DNA of 64,000 bases from positions 63,358,172 to 63,422,171 of the forward strand of contig CM056744.1 in assembly GCA_029851415.1 (NCBI GenBank). Direction: 5' to 3'. Position numbers and translations under genes: made by a program. Under the pieces are notes generated by a model, which worked only from the letters and a program-made list of their open reading frames with translations, did not search any database and was not told where the DNA came from. Within the stretch, counting starts at the first letter, position 1, and every line of letters starts with the position of its first letter. Of the stretch, positions 55,402 through 64,000 are shown one piece after another. This stretch comes from Eretmocerus hayati (lineage: Eukaryota > Arthropoda > Insecta > Hymenoptera > Aphelinidae).

Positions 55402-57474
55402 GGTTATATGACAGAACTGATCAAAGAAACTTCAAAAATACAATTCAAAATATTAACATTAGAACTGAACGAAATGCATTCACGGTTGAGAGAAACCCAC
55501 TATTTCTGCGTAGAAATAACCCGTAAATTGCAAGATGAAAACTTGGAATCATTCGTGGCTTTTGAATCACACCATGAGAATAAAATCTTTCTCTTTTCAA
55601 AGAATCTCAGAGAAAAGTTGGAACATAAGATCTTTTTCAACCGCAACAAGAATTTGCGAAGTTCAACCCGTTTCAGCAAGGTCCAAGCTCCAATTTCCTC
55701 GAATTCCACTCAGAATGAGTTTGACAAAATAACCACCAATGAACCTTAAAATCAAGCCCCCGGATCATCGATCAAGTGAAGAATATTGTCAATCTGACCA
55801 ACATTGCCATACCCGATACAGTAGCGAGTATTTTATCACTTGGTGATAGCTACAATCATGCATTGAAACCACCAAAATCTGACTTATTAGATGTACTGAG
55901 AAATCTTGAAAACACCATCAACCCTCATCCTCAAGACAATCGAACTGGTATTAATAAAAGAGGAATGTACGTGATAAGAAATGAAATCATCAAATCTATC
56001 TATCCTTATGACCCGAAAAAAGTAGTTCCTTCGGAAGAGGAGAAAATTATCGGAGAAAATATTAAACACACGGGAAAATTCTTTCACGATCACGGAAACA
56101 TACTTATTACAAATTCAGACAAGGGGACCAAATCAGTTGTGATTTTCAAGGGAAAATACAGACAAGAAATGGAGAACATTGTGAATGATCGGAAGCACTA
56201 CGAGAAAATTGACATAAATCCTTTGACTAGACTCACGGGGAAAATCAGGAGATTTCCAAAAAAAGTAAATCCAAAACAAACAAGAACTGGAAGCAGAAAA
56301 GAGAAGATGAAGAATAACAAGATCAATATCGATTTTGATAACAAACATTTGGCTAGAGCGTATGGTTTAGTCAAGGCACACAAAGAAAATTACCCATTTA
56401 GGGTAATTGTTTCCGCGATAAATACACCTTTACAAGATTTTTCAAGAACCATGAACGTCTTAATCTCTAGAGGATCTCCCAGAACAAAAACTTTTGTAGA
56501 AGATAGTTGGTATTCTGAGGATGGAGTCAAGGACATTGTAATACCTCCCGGCTACATACTTATCTCCCTAGATGTTGTGTCACTTTTCACAAATGTATCA
56601 CTAAAACTGATCATACAAGCAATCCGAAACCGATGAGAACACATCCAAGAACATCCTCTCCTAACACAGGAGGAATTCATAGAGGTAATAGAGTTGATCT
56701 TTGAAAATACCTACTCCCAATACGATGGCAAGTTCTCTAGACAAAAACTAGGTGCCCCAATGGGGTTATCATTATCCCCAACAGTTTCTTATATCGTACT
56801 AGAGGACTGTGAACAGAAATGTTTGGAAATCTTGAGAGACAGTTTCTACATAGAACCAATAATTCTCGAACGTCTTGTCGATGATTGTTTTGCAATTATC
56901 AAGGCCGATCATGTCGACAAATTTGCCGAAGTTATCAATAATTATGACGAGAATCTGGAGTTCACCATACAAATAGAAGAGAATAATCGATTGCCATTTT
57001 TAGATCTACTTATGATGAACGATAACGGCAAACTGATCACTGACTGGTTTCAAAAACCAACTAAGAGCCACATTCATCTGAATTTCAACTCTCACAACCC
57101 CATATCACAGGAAAACGATGATTTATGGCTTAGTGGATCGAGGCGTCAAACTCGCTCATACTAAATTTCACGCGAAAAATTTGACTAAAATTAGAGATTT
57201 ACTACTGAAAAACAATTATCCTTCAAATTCCATCGCGAGGCACATCTCGCTTAGGATAGATCAGATAAAAAACAATGACACTGAAGCTGATAGGAATCTC
57301 AGAAGAGCTAGACGTATGCTGTACAATAACGAAACGAGAGTCGTTATCCCTTTTATGTCAAATTTCTCAGAAAGAATGAAGAGAATCCCTTCACGACACG
57401 ACATACACACCATTTTCAAATCGAGTCACAATTTCAAAAAATCCTTCGCTCCCTCCAATATTGAGCAGAGTCCA
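55402..57474 (+). pseudogene. Main body of the tandem PLE copy: N-domain and RT, GIY-YIG deleted
   Basis: Pieces in order: N-domain (55,402-55,749, ITRKLQDENLESFVAF), then after a frameshift RT (55,776 on: NILITNSDKGTKSVVI, LARAYGLVKAHKENYPFRVI, AINTPLQDFSRTMNVLISRG, PPGYILISLDVVSLFTNVS). A TGA at 56,634 stands where the leftward copy has TGG. RT continues in the same frame with KLGAPMGLSLSPTVS and the catalytic VDDCFAII. A +1 shift near 57,115 leads to IYGLVDRGVKLAHTKFH. At ~57,445 the sequence jumps to the PLE 3' end, so the GIY-YIG domain (~0.8 kb) is deleted. Confidence 0.78.
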
Positions 57475-57541
57475 TAGATAGCATTAGAGCCAATCCGTCG
57501 TTATCGTTGCTCCTGGACATTAGAGACAATAACTTCCTCAC

Positions 57542-57555
57542 CAATATTCCTATAT
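57542..57555 (+). repeat. 14-bp target-site duplication, right copy
   Basis: CAATATTCCTATAT, identical to 41759-41772. The provirus RT frame resumes directly here. Confidence 0.9.
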
Positions 57556-58640
57556 GGTTAGTTGAGAAGAAGCCAGATTCCCAAGAGAACCCTAGATGGC
57601 GATTAGTTCTAGATTTCCGACCTCTGAACGACAAAACGATAGGTCACGCTCATCCCATGCCGAACATAACCGGAATCCTGAACCAAGTGTGATGAGCTAA
57701 GTACTGTTCCGTGTCAGATCTCGCTTCGGGTTTCCATCGAATTCATATGGACCCTAAGGACATATTCAAGACCGCATGTAGTACTCTGTTCGGCCACTTC
57801 GAATTTGCTAGAATGCCTTTTTGCTTGAAGAATGCCCCCCCCCCCCCACTTCCCAGCGATTTATGGACGAGGTCCCAGATGGGTTGCAAGGCGTTATTTT
57901 ATTCGTTTACTTAGACGACATAGTGGTTTACTCAAAAACGCTCGGAGAGCACGAAGAGAATATAACCATACTCTTTGAGAGGCTCCGAAGAGCCAGTCTG
58001 AAATTACAGACCGATTGGTGCGATTTTCTCAAAAGAGAGGTGTCTTACTTGGGACACGTTCTGAGCAAAGAAGAGGTAAATCCGGACCCCGAGAATATCT
58101 CAGCCCTGAAAGATTTTCCATGGCCAAAAACCGTGAGGAATGTTCGGGGATTTCTTGGGCTGGCTAGTTATTACCGCTGGTTCATCAAGGACTCTGCAAA
58201 AATTGCCAAACCTCCCACCAATCTCCTTCAAAGAGACGTCGACTCCGAGTGGACCAAGGAAGCTCAACAAGCATTTAATGTGCTCCGAGAAGCATTGTGT
58301 ACCGCGCCCGTTTTACAGTTCCCCGACCTAAATTCTTCCTATATTATCACCACAGATGCCTCAGGATACGCTGTGGTGGGGATATTATCCCAGGGAAATA
58401 TTGGCGAAGATCGTCCGATAGCCTACACTTCACGTGTATTGCGCGGACCCGAACTGAATTACGAAGTTTACGAAAAAGAAGCTTCGGCTATGATTCACTG
58501 CGTGTAGACCTTCAAATCTCACGTGTACGGTCGAAAGATCACTTCTGACACCGACCACTAACCACTTACTTGGTTCAAATCAGCTGATCCGAACACCCGC
58601 ATCCAGAAATGGCGGTTCAAGCTTTCAGAGTATGATTACG
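57542..58640 (+). pseudogene. Reverse transcriptase and RNase H of the provirus (pol, part 2)
   Basis: RT motifs in order: [53 protein letters not shown] and the catalytic [11 protein letters not shown], then the connection motif GHVLSKEEVNPDPE. The RNase H part shows TTDASGYAVVGILS and YEKEASAMI. Damage: two stops at ~57,690, a frameshift in a 13-C run at 57,835-57,847, and stops at 58,505 and 58,559 in RNase H. The motif order and YLDD box are classical for Ty3/gypsy elements. Confidence 0.85.
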
Positions 58641-59416
58641 AGGTAATAAGGCTGGCTTACTTAACGTTAACGCTGACGCGCTGTCACGAAACCCACCTGG
58701 AGCTACCGGGTGCGATATCGTCACCAGAGCCCGTAGAAGGAAAGAAGAAGAAATCGCCCGGGGAGTAGCGAAAGCCGCCGAGAAACTCACCGTGTGTAAG
58801 GAACCGCCTCCCGAGTCCAACCCCGCTGACGCTATACCGAGAAATGAAGAACCGGCTCCGGAAACTCCTCCACCAATATCAGAATCAACGCCTGGAGATC
58901 AACAAACCGATTGTGCGAACGATGTGTCAGTTGTTCACGACCGCGTTGCAGGATCAGGCCCGGAAGATATTGTCGAAGGAGAACTTGAACCAGCCGTACC
59001 TGCGAACAATTCTTCAGATGCGATCTCCCTCAAGGGTCCTAGTTCCATAGTTCAAACTAAAGAAGCTATACAATACCGAGAGGGAAACGTAATGTGCTTT
59101 GTGACTCACGCTTGGCAACATTGCGACAATGGAGCCGCTGCGCTCCTCGAAGCAGTTAGGATAAATGTAGATAATAATTTAGAGATAAGAGAAATCAAAC
59201 TTACGGATATAGGTAATAAGAAACATTATTATTGCCTATGCGTTAGGGATTCGGAACAAGTATCATTAGGCTCTATGCTCAGGAACATATATGATACTCT
59301 ATCCGTTTTGGAAGAAATATTGATACAAAAAGAACAAAAATGAATAAGTATCGCTGGGAGTAAATTTTTAGAGAATTTATACTGGCCCGAAGTTCTTTAT
59401 TTACTGGACCACGTTT
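58641..59416 (+). pseudogene. Proline/acid-rich linker of pol between RNase H and integrase
   Basis: The frame 58,792-59,343 begins in a Pro/Glu-rich stretch (ESNPADAIPRNEEPAPE) and ends in an ordinary folded-looking segment (VMCFVTHAWQHCDNGAAALL, LREIKLTD-type text, LGSMLRNIYDTLSVLEEIL). Gypsy-type pol proteins carry a variable linker at this place. The frame ends at a TGA (59,341) shortly before the MITE. Confidence 0.55.
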
Positions 59417-59420
59417 TTAA

Positions 59421-60080
59421 CCCGGGAGTAGGCGCGCGAAACGGACTAACGTTAGTAGGCTCACTGTGTGTCATTTCGACCGACTTTCGTAATCCGCGAT
59501 CGTATACATTTGGATGATAATGTGAACTAGAAAATACTTCCAATATCAGGTTTATAGTCATCTATGATACGCAGTAGACTTTTTGGACCACCTTCAGGCA
59601 TTAGAGACTCCATTTGCAAACGGAATTACTCTGCGTTAACATGACCGTGGGTTCCACGACCTTCGATACACGCGACAAAGGCACGCATATTGGAACTTCA
59701 TTTTGAACAAACTAAACCAGTTTCATTGCCTTTTTTCTACTATTGGAGGGATAATAGTAACAATGAGTACGATACAGAATGTTTTCCCATGGTTTGCATT
59801 CAATTTTGAAGAATTTATTGACATCCTATCCCATAAGTAGGGGCCCGAGAGAGGCACCAACGTTAGTAGGCGCGCGACTGTCATTTTGATCGACTCTGTT
59901 TTGATAAAATTCTCAAAAACTGCAGTGCGGTCGGATTGCCTCAGGAACGCTCAAACAGCTTGGTAGTAACGTCAACATAGTTGATCTAAATCGCTGGAAC
60001 GATTAGAGAAAATTTTTATATCTAACTTGTCTGAATAAAAAAAGTCGGTCTTTTTGACATATGGCGCGCCCACTTCCGGG
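59421..60080. mobile_element. piggyBac-type MITE, copy 2 (660 bp), inside the provirus
   Basis: Exact TTAA duplications at 59417-59420 and 60081-60084, with the same 17-bp terminal repeats as copy 1. The two copies align over their whole length with substitutions only scattered. It interrupts pol between the linker and integrase. Confidence 0.9.
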
Positions 60081-60108
60081 TTAAGGATTCTGGAATGAAG
60101 ATCATAGT

Positions 60109-61271
60109 ATGCAATGGAACTATGACCTATGTCGCCCCGAAATGCGTGACGCCATTTTTCATGAATTGCACGTCTGCCCGATAGACGGGGACAGAGGAGT
60201 TTCCAAGCCGTTTAATAGGATTAGGCGAAATTATTTTTGGGAAGGACTCAAAGACGATATCCAACGTAGAATTCAGCAAAATATCAATTGTCAGTTGAAA
60301 AAACTCGTTAGGCTAAAAACTAAACAACCGATGGTAATAACCGACATACCGGAGAACACTTTCGATAAAATAGCCATGGACATTGTCGGGCCCGTACCCA
60401 AATCGAAAACCGGAAACGGGTACACATCAACCATGCAAGATCAATTATCAGAATTCTGCCTAGCATCTCCATTAACAAACACCCTGGCAACCGCCATTGC
60501 AGATGTGTTCGTTAAAAGATTTATTTGCATCTTCGGGCCACCAAGAGTTATTTTGACCGACCAGGGCCGAAATTTTCTGAGCGAATTAATGGAAAGGGTA
60601 GCGCGTCGTTTCCGTATTGAGAGGGTAAAACCCACCGCGTTCCACCCCCAATCGAACGGAAGTTTTGAAAGATCGCATCACGCGCTCGCAGGAATTTCAA
60701 AACAATACGCTAACGCAGATCAAGAGTGGGATAAGTGGATCGCAGTGGCAATGCTGAATTATAATACCTGCGTGCAAGAAAGCACGGAACAGACTCCTTA
60801 CGAGGTCGTTTTTGGCAGGTTAGCACCGCTGCCGTCCAACGAACCATTACGCGAAGGTGACATTTTCCCGACTTATAACTCGTGACGCGATGGACCAGAA
60901 TACATAAACTGGCATACGACATCCGCCTGGCCTCGAAATATAGGGCCAAGGGTATTACGTTCAGAAAACAAACCCAAAGAATTTCAATGTCGGGGATCAC
61001 GTCTTCCTCTTCTTGGGATCTAAACCCGGGAAAATTCGGGAACCATCATTCCGGCCCGCATAGAATCCTCGGAGTTTTCGGTAAACATAACATCAAAATC
61101 CAGCACAAAAACTCTAGTAAGATCATACATACTAATCTTGTCCAGATATCACATACTAATCACAAAGTCACCGTGAAAAGGGCAAACGAGAACGGAAACA
61201 AACAACCGTGGAAGAGTAAAAAAACAACACGTATCGAACAGAGACATTGTGACAAACCCCGATGTTCATGA
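60109..61271 (+). pseudogene. Integrase of the provirus
   Basis: The frame 60,109-60,885 covers the N-terminal zinc region (HELHVCPIDGDRGVSKPFN ... INCQ) and the catalytic core. In the zinc region one His and one Cys are missing (GDRG and INCQ). All three catalytic acids are visible: AMDIVGPV, LTDQGRNF and NGSFERS, with 35 residues between the second Asp and the Glu. The C-terminal part continues in another frame (60,882-61,271) with a GKFGNHHSGPHRILGVFGKH segment like the GP(Y/F) module. A core without stops but with a broken finger and a frameshift indicates decay. Confidence 0.83.
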
Positions 61272-61306
61272 CGGGTGTGTTTTGTTTCAGAAAAGAGGTG
61301 GGAAGA

Positions 61307-63259
61307 ATGCACGCCTTCTGGATAGGTCTGAGTCTTCTTACCACTGCCAGCTGCACTTACAAGGAGAACACCAGCCTTGTGGGGCCTGGATCTTGACGGA
61401 AATTTGGAAATCTTCGTGTTTTGGTGAGGAATAGAGGTACCCAAGAGGATTTCGTCCAATGGGACTCCTACCCCGAGATACAGCTATGGAAATTAGCATT
61501 GTCCATATAGGCCCATGTTAAAATGACACTTACATAGATATACTGACAATGCTAACCTCCATGGCTGTATCTCAGGATAGGAGCCCCATTGGACGAAACA
61601 CTCTTTGGTACCTCCATTTCTCTCCAAAACAAGAAGATTACCAAAGTTTCGTCAAAATCCAGGACCCGCAAGGTTGGTGCTCTCCTCGTTTGTCAAGATT
61701 GCAGAAGATAGTTGATAATCCCGGAATTTATTTCCAATTCATGAATTGAGCCAAGTTCGTATTCAACTTTTGGCCAGGAATGACTAAGATACCTCTGAAA
61801 CCGCTTAGACATCAGGGTGACACCATCGATCTCAGGATAGCCAGAGTAGAGAGAGAATGCTATAACCAGACTCACAGCTGTCGAATGCAACACGAACACT
61901 TAAAATATCTCCAACTCCATTTAGATTCTGACAACGCTTATCTCGACCATTTCGAAACCACTTTACCGTATCCTGATGCAAAGTCCGACGAGATACAACA
62001 ATTGACCCGTATTCCCGCTAAAATCATAGAAATTCACCCCAACTCCATCTTTAACCTCCTCCGAGAGTTAGAAAATCTTACCGACCACCCAGAAAGTCTC
62101 TACCATCAAATTTCGCGAGGTAACGACACTCTAGAAGAGGTCAAATCCTGGATTGAGTCCATGGAGGACCTGCTTCGCCGGCATCTCTTAGCATACTCGC
62201 AACTTGCGAACATTGTCGAAGTCACCGGTCAAAACCAACTAAGTCTAGATTTACTCAATATGACCCTGTTGAACCGTTTGAGGGTCGACCTCAAACGGGA
62301 AAACCCTCTTCATCCGACCTCGCCCCAACTTCACGACCAGTTGAGCCAAGTTCAACTATTTAACTCGGGAGATACTCTCGTGTTCATTTTAAAAGTGCCT
62401 CTGTACCACCAAGCAGTTCATTCTTCATATCAAATTTATTCAATACCGGTTTCACGAAGCTCAAACTCTGTGACCAGCATCATCACTCGAGGACGATTCC
62501 TAGCAATCAATTGCAAAAAGTTCTCACATGCCTTTTCGGACGAGATAGATTAGTGCGGCAGTTTCACCTTTCAGAGTGCGTTGCCCTCATTCACCCAGGT
62601 TCTACCAATCGTCCTGTGAAGCCACAATTGTAGCTTTGAAAAAGTCACCTGATCTCTTGAATTGTCCAATGGTCAATTACCACCGAAACTTCACCACTTG
62701 GATCCATTTAACTTGAACCCCTGAGTGGATTTATTCGAGCCCTTTCGGTGGTTCCGTAACCATATCTTGTGATGGTGAGGATGATACCGTTCATCACCTT
62801 ACTTCACTGGGAATTCTCAAATTGAAAAGAGGCTGCAAAGCAATAACCTGTGGGGGTCAATGACTCGGTCCGGAACGGGGCGAGCGATTGACTGCTCCCT
62901 GTATACCCCAGATTCCAAAGCCAGAAATCCGCACGGACCATCTACTGGAGACATTAAAAGCTCGCTACGGACTTATACGGACACACTTAATGAAAGAGCT
63001 TGTCATCATCACTAGCGTAGTGGCAGTGATAATCATATATAGAAGAAGAGCCTGATCCTCACCTACTAGGCCCAGTGTACCCTTGATCCAACCCGAGTTA
63101 ATCCGCCTGATGTCGCGACAACTGGACGAAAATATAAGAAAGGTTGGCGACATTCACGGTAGCGCCGACGCCACCACTCATGCAATGCCACGTAATAACA
63201 GTTCCCGCCCCGAAACTCTTACAGTTTTTGGTTCGGGGAATGAAAATGACGTGACTTAA
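61307..63259 (+). pseudogene. env-like envelope gene of the provirus, broken
   Basis: An ATG at 61,307 starts a hydrophobic signal-like peptide (FWIGLSLLTTASC). A splice-acceptor-like TTTTGTTTCAG lies at 61,280-61,290; insect errantiviruses express env from a spliced RNA. The region 61,780-62,553 is a 257-codon frame ending in a segment typical of gypsy-type env (FILKVPLYHQAVHSSYQIYS). A membrane helix (VIITSVVAVIIIYRRR) near 63,000 is followed by a TGA and then an open tail to TAA 63,257. Stops, frame changes and a ~70-bp inverted duplication (61,434-61,614) disrupt it, so no complete envelope protein can be made. Confidence 0.65.
61434..61614. repeat. Inverted duplication within the env-like gene
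   Basis: 61,434-61,503 and 61,545-61,614 are reverse complements with a few mismatches, separated by 41 bp. GAGGTACC, TTCGTCCAATGGG, GAGATACAGC and TAGCATTGTC each have complements on the other arm. It disrupts the coding frame. Confidence 0.75.
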
Positions 63260-63264
63260 ATCAT

Positions 63265-63460
63265 CGGGGGATCATAATTTAGAACGCGGGAAGATCCTAA
63301 CCTAGTTCACCTTCCTATATCCTACACCTAGATTCTACTCCTGTTAGAATAACCCTTCGATTATTATGATAACTATAAGAAAACACTCTTAAGATAGTAT
63401 CATTATCAATAGAGAACAGTATGAAGCCCCGTTACGTGTTCTCCCTCGTCAGTTACCCTC
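63265..63460 (+). repeat. Probable truncated 3' LTR of the provirus
   Basis: It follows the purine-rich CGGGGGA tract after the env stop. I could not match it to a 5' LTR, and the leftward BEL/Pao LTR seems to begin within ~200 bp, so it may be cut off. Confidence 0.35.
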
Positions 63461-63613
63461 TGTTGAAAGAAGTAGCTCACAGAATCCACCTTAATCATTT
63501 AAGTTATTTATTTGCAGACTTCTCCTCTGATCAACAACAACAACCCGAAGAGGGTTCATAAGAAGAATAAAGGTCGAACTCCACACTCATATAACATCAG
63601 CGCAAAACGAACA
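63461..63613 (-). repeat. Candidate 3' LTR of a leftward BEL/Pao element
   Basis: On the minus strand a purine-rich GAGGCGGGCGGAA precedes TGTTCG at 63,613, a usual BEL LTR start. AATAAATAAC lies ~100 bp inside. A CAACA end near 63,461 is possible but the boundary is uncertain, as the other LTR is outside the window. Confidence 0.4.
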
Positions 63614-63647
63614 TTCCGCCCGCCTCGTTCCGGGAACGATAATGTAA

Positions 63648-64000
63648 TCAAACATGATCTTCTTGCATTATGGGTAGACAAGCTAATTTGGTTATTGGTC
63701 TTCTGACTTCTCTATTCTCGTTACGGACAACTACAACCCTGACGAGACCATCTGGTCCAGGTAGTGTTGCAATCACTCTCCCTAATGGCCATCTACCATC
63801 TGGACGTAACATGTTTGGATCCAAGATGATAACAAGATCTCCGATAACTAGATTTGTCTTCGGCCGTGTCCACTTGATTCGTTGTTGCAACGTATTCGGG
63901 TATTCTTTGCTCCAACGTTCCCAGAAGTGGTCTCGCAATCCTTTAAGGGGATGTCGGAGTCCTATCAATATTGTACAGTTACCGACATGGTCGAGTTTTC
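63648..64000 (-). CDS. BEL/Pao polyprotein C-terminus (integrase end), partial
   Basis: The leftward frame is open from the window edge to a stop at 63,648. It shows the C-terminal integrase signature of BEL/Pao elements: GLRDHFWERWSKEY, QQRIKWTRPKTNLVIGDLVI, GRWPLGRVIATLPGPDGLVR and REVRRPITKLACLPI. The integrase inserts element DNA into the host genome. No stop or frameshift is seen in this part, and the rest lies to the right of the window. The element is on the strand opposite to the provirus. Confidence 0.85.
   Translation of the reverse strand, partial: KLDHVGNCTILIGLRHPLKGLRDHFWERWSKEYPNTLQQRIKWTRPKTNLVIGDLVIILDPNMLRPDGRWPLGRVIATLPGPDGLVRVVVVRNENREVRRPITKLACLPIMQEDHV

Larger units (their letters stand above)
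41773..57541. mobile_element. Composite Penelope-like (PLE) insertion, 15.77 kb
   Basis: Flanked by an exact 14-bp duplication. Inside are a leftward partial PLE (41,773-44,036), a rightward partial PLE (44,037-45,593) joined to it head to head, and a rightward PLE in tandem (45,594-57,541) that is itself split by a 9.4-kb element. Without the nested element the insertion is ~6.4 kb. PLEs are known for head-to-tail tandem copies with inverted truncated pieces and for variable-length target duplications, so one PLE integration event explains the whole structure. Confidence 0.8.
39306..63460 (+). mobile_element. Decayed errantivirus-like Ty3/gypsy provirus, split by nested insertions
   Basis: In order along the plus strand: a tRNA-primer-site-like TGGTGCAACTACC (39,306), gag remains, aspartic protease, RT and RNase H, a Pro-rich linker, integrase, and an env-like gene ending at 63,259. 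Subtracting the 15.78-kb Penelope-like insertion and the 0.66-kb MITE leaves ~7.5 kb, the usual size of gypsy-type insect endogenous retroviruses. Every gene has stops or frameshifts, so the element is dead. A purine-rich CGGGGGA lies just before the expected 3' LTR at ~63,265. LTR pairs could not be matched. Confidence 0.82.

Overview
This is an animal genomic window, most likely from an arthropod and probably an insect. The evidence is the mix of non-LTR retrotransposons, a Ty3/gypsy element with an env-like gene, a BEL/Pao element, Penelope-like elements with GIY-YIG domains, a piggyBac-type MITE, a tRNA-derived SINE and abundant satellite DNA. I see no bacterial operons and no intact host gene that I can name. 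Almost every long open frame belongs to a mobile element, and most elements are broken.

Left part (1-17.6 kb): a leftward non-LTR ORF1 enters from the left edge, followed by two fold-back elements. Two 5'-truncated leftward R1-like fragments (3.8-4.6 kb and 16.4-17.6 kb) bracket an apparently complete rightward CR1-group retrotransposon (4.64-10.01 kb). In that element ORF1 and ORF2 share one frame, separated only by a TGA-CTG stop, and ORF2 has no ATG at its start. Then come the C-terminal end of another non-LTR polymerase (11.4-12.4 kb), a tRNA-derived SINE (12.86 kb onward) and a leftward truncated CR1-like element (13.9-16.4 kb).

Middle (17.8-39 kb): a CATC microsatellite, a near-perfect palindrome with hammerhead-ribozyme-like cores, a GC-rich minisatellite, a duplicated AT-rich block with possible fragments of a fast-evolving gene, and long tracts scattered with a GCGTACGC-type palindromic motif. 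A broken CR1 ORF2 lies inside these tracts (28.2-29.9 kb). A TTAA-flanked MITE sits at 33.2-33.85 kb. Unidentified reading frames, one rich in cysteine, lie at 35.4-38.3 kb.

Right part (39.3-63.5 kb): one decayed errantivirus-like Ty3/gypsy provirus (gag, protease, RT-RNase H, integrase, env-like) is split by nested insertions. A Penelope-like composite (41,773-57,541) sits inside the RT coding region and is flanked by an exact 14-bp target duplication. Inside it, a 9.4-kb element with ~725-bp inverted termini and no recognisable transposase (46,017-55,401) carries a 269-bp satellite, 517-bp and ~380-bp tandem repeats, hairpin modules and a further fold-back element. A second copy of the TTAA MITE interrupts the provirus at 59.4 kb. 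A leftward BEL/Pao element enters from the right edge.

The relative order of events can be read directly: provirus first, then the Penelope-like insertion, then the 9.4-kb element, then the fold-back inside it. I found no convincing new functional gene system. The most unusual items are the same-frame stop between the two CR1 ORFs, the Penelope-like composite insertion, the long-terminus non-coding element family and the palindrome with paired hammerhead-like cores.
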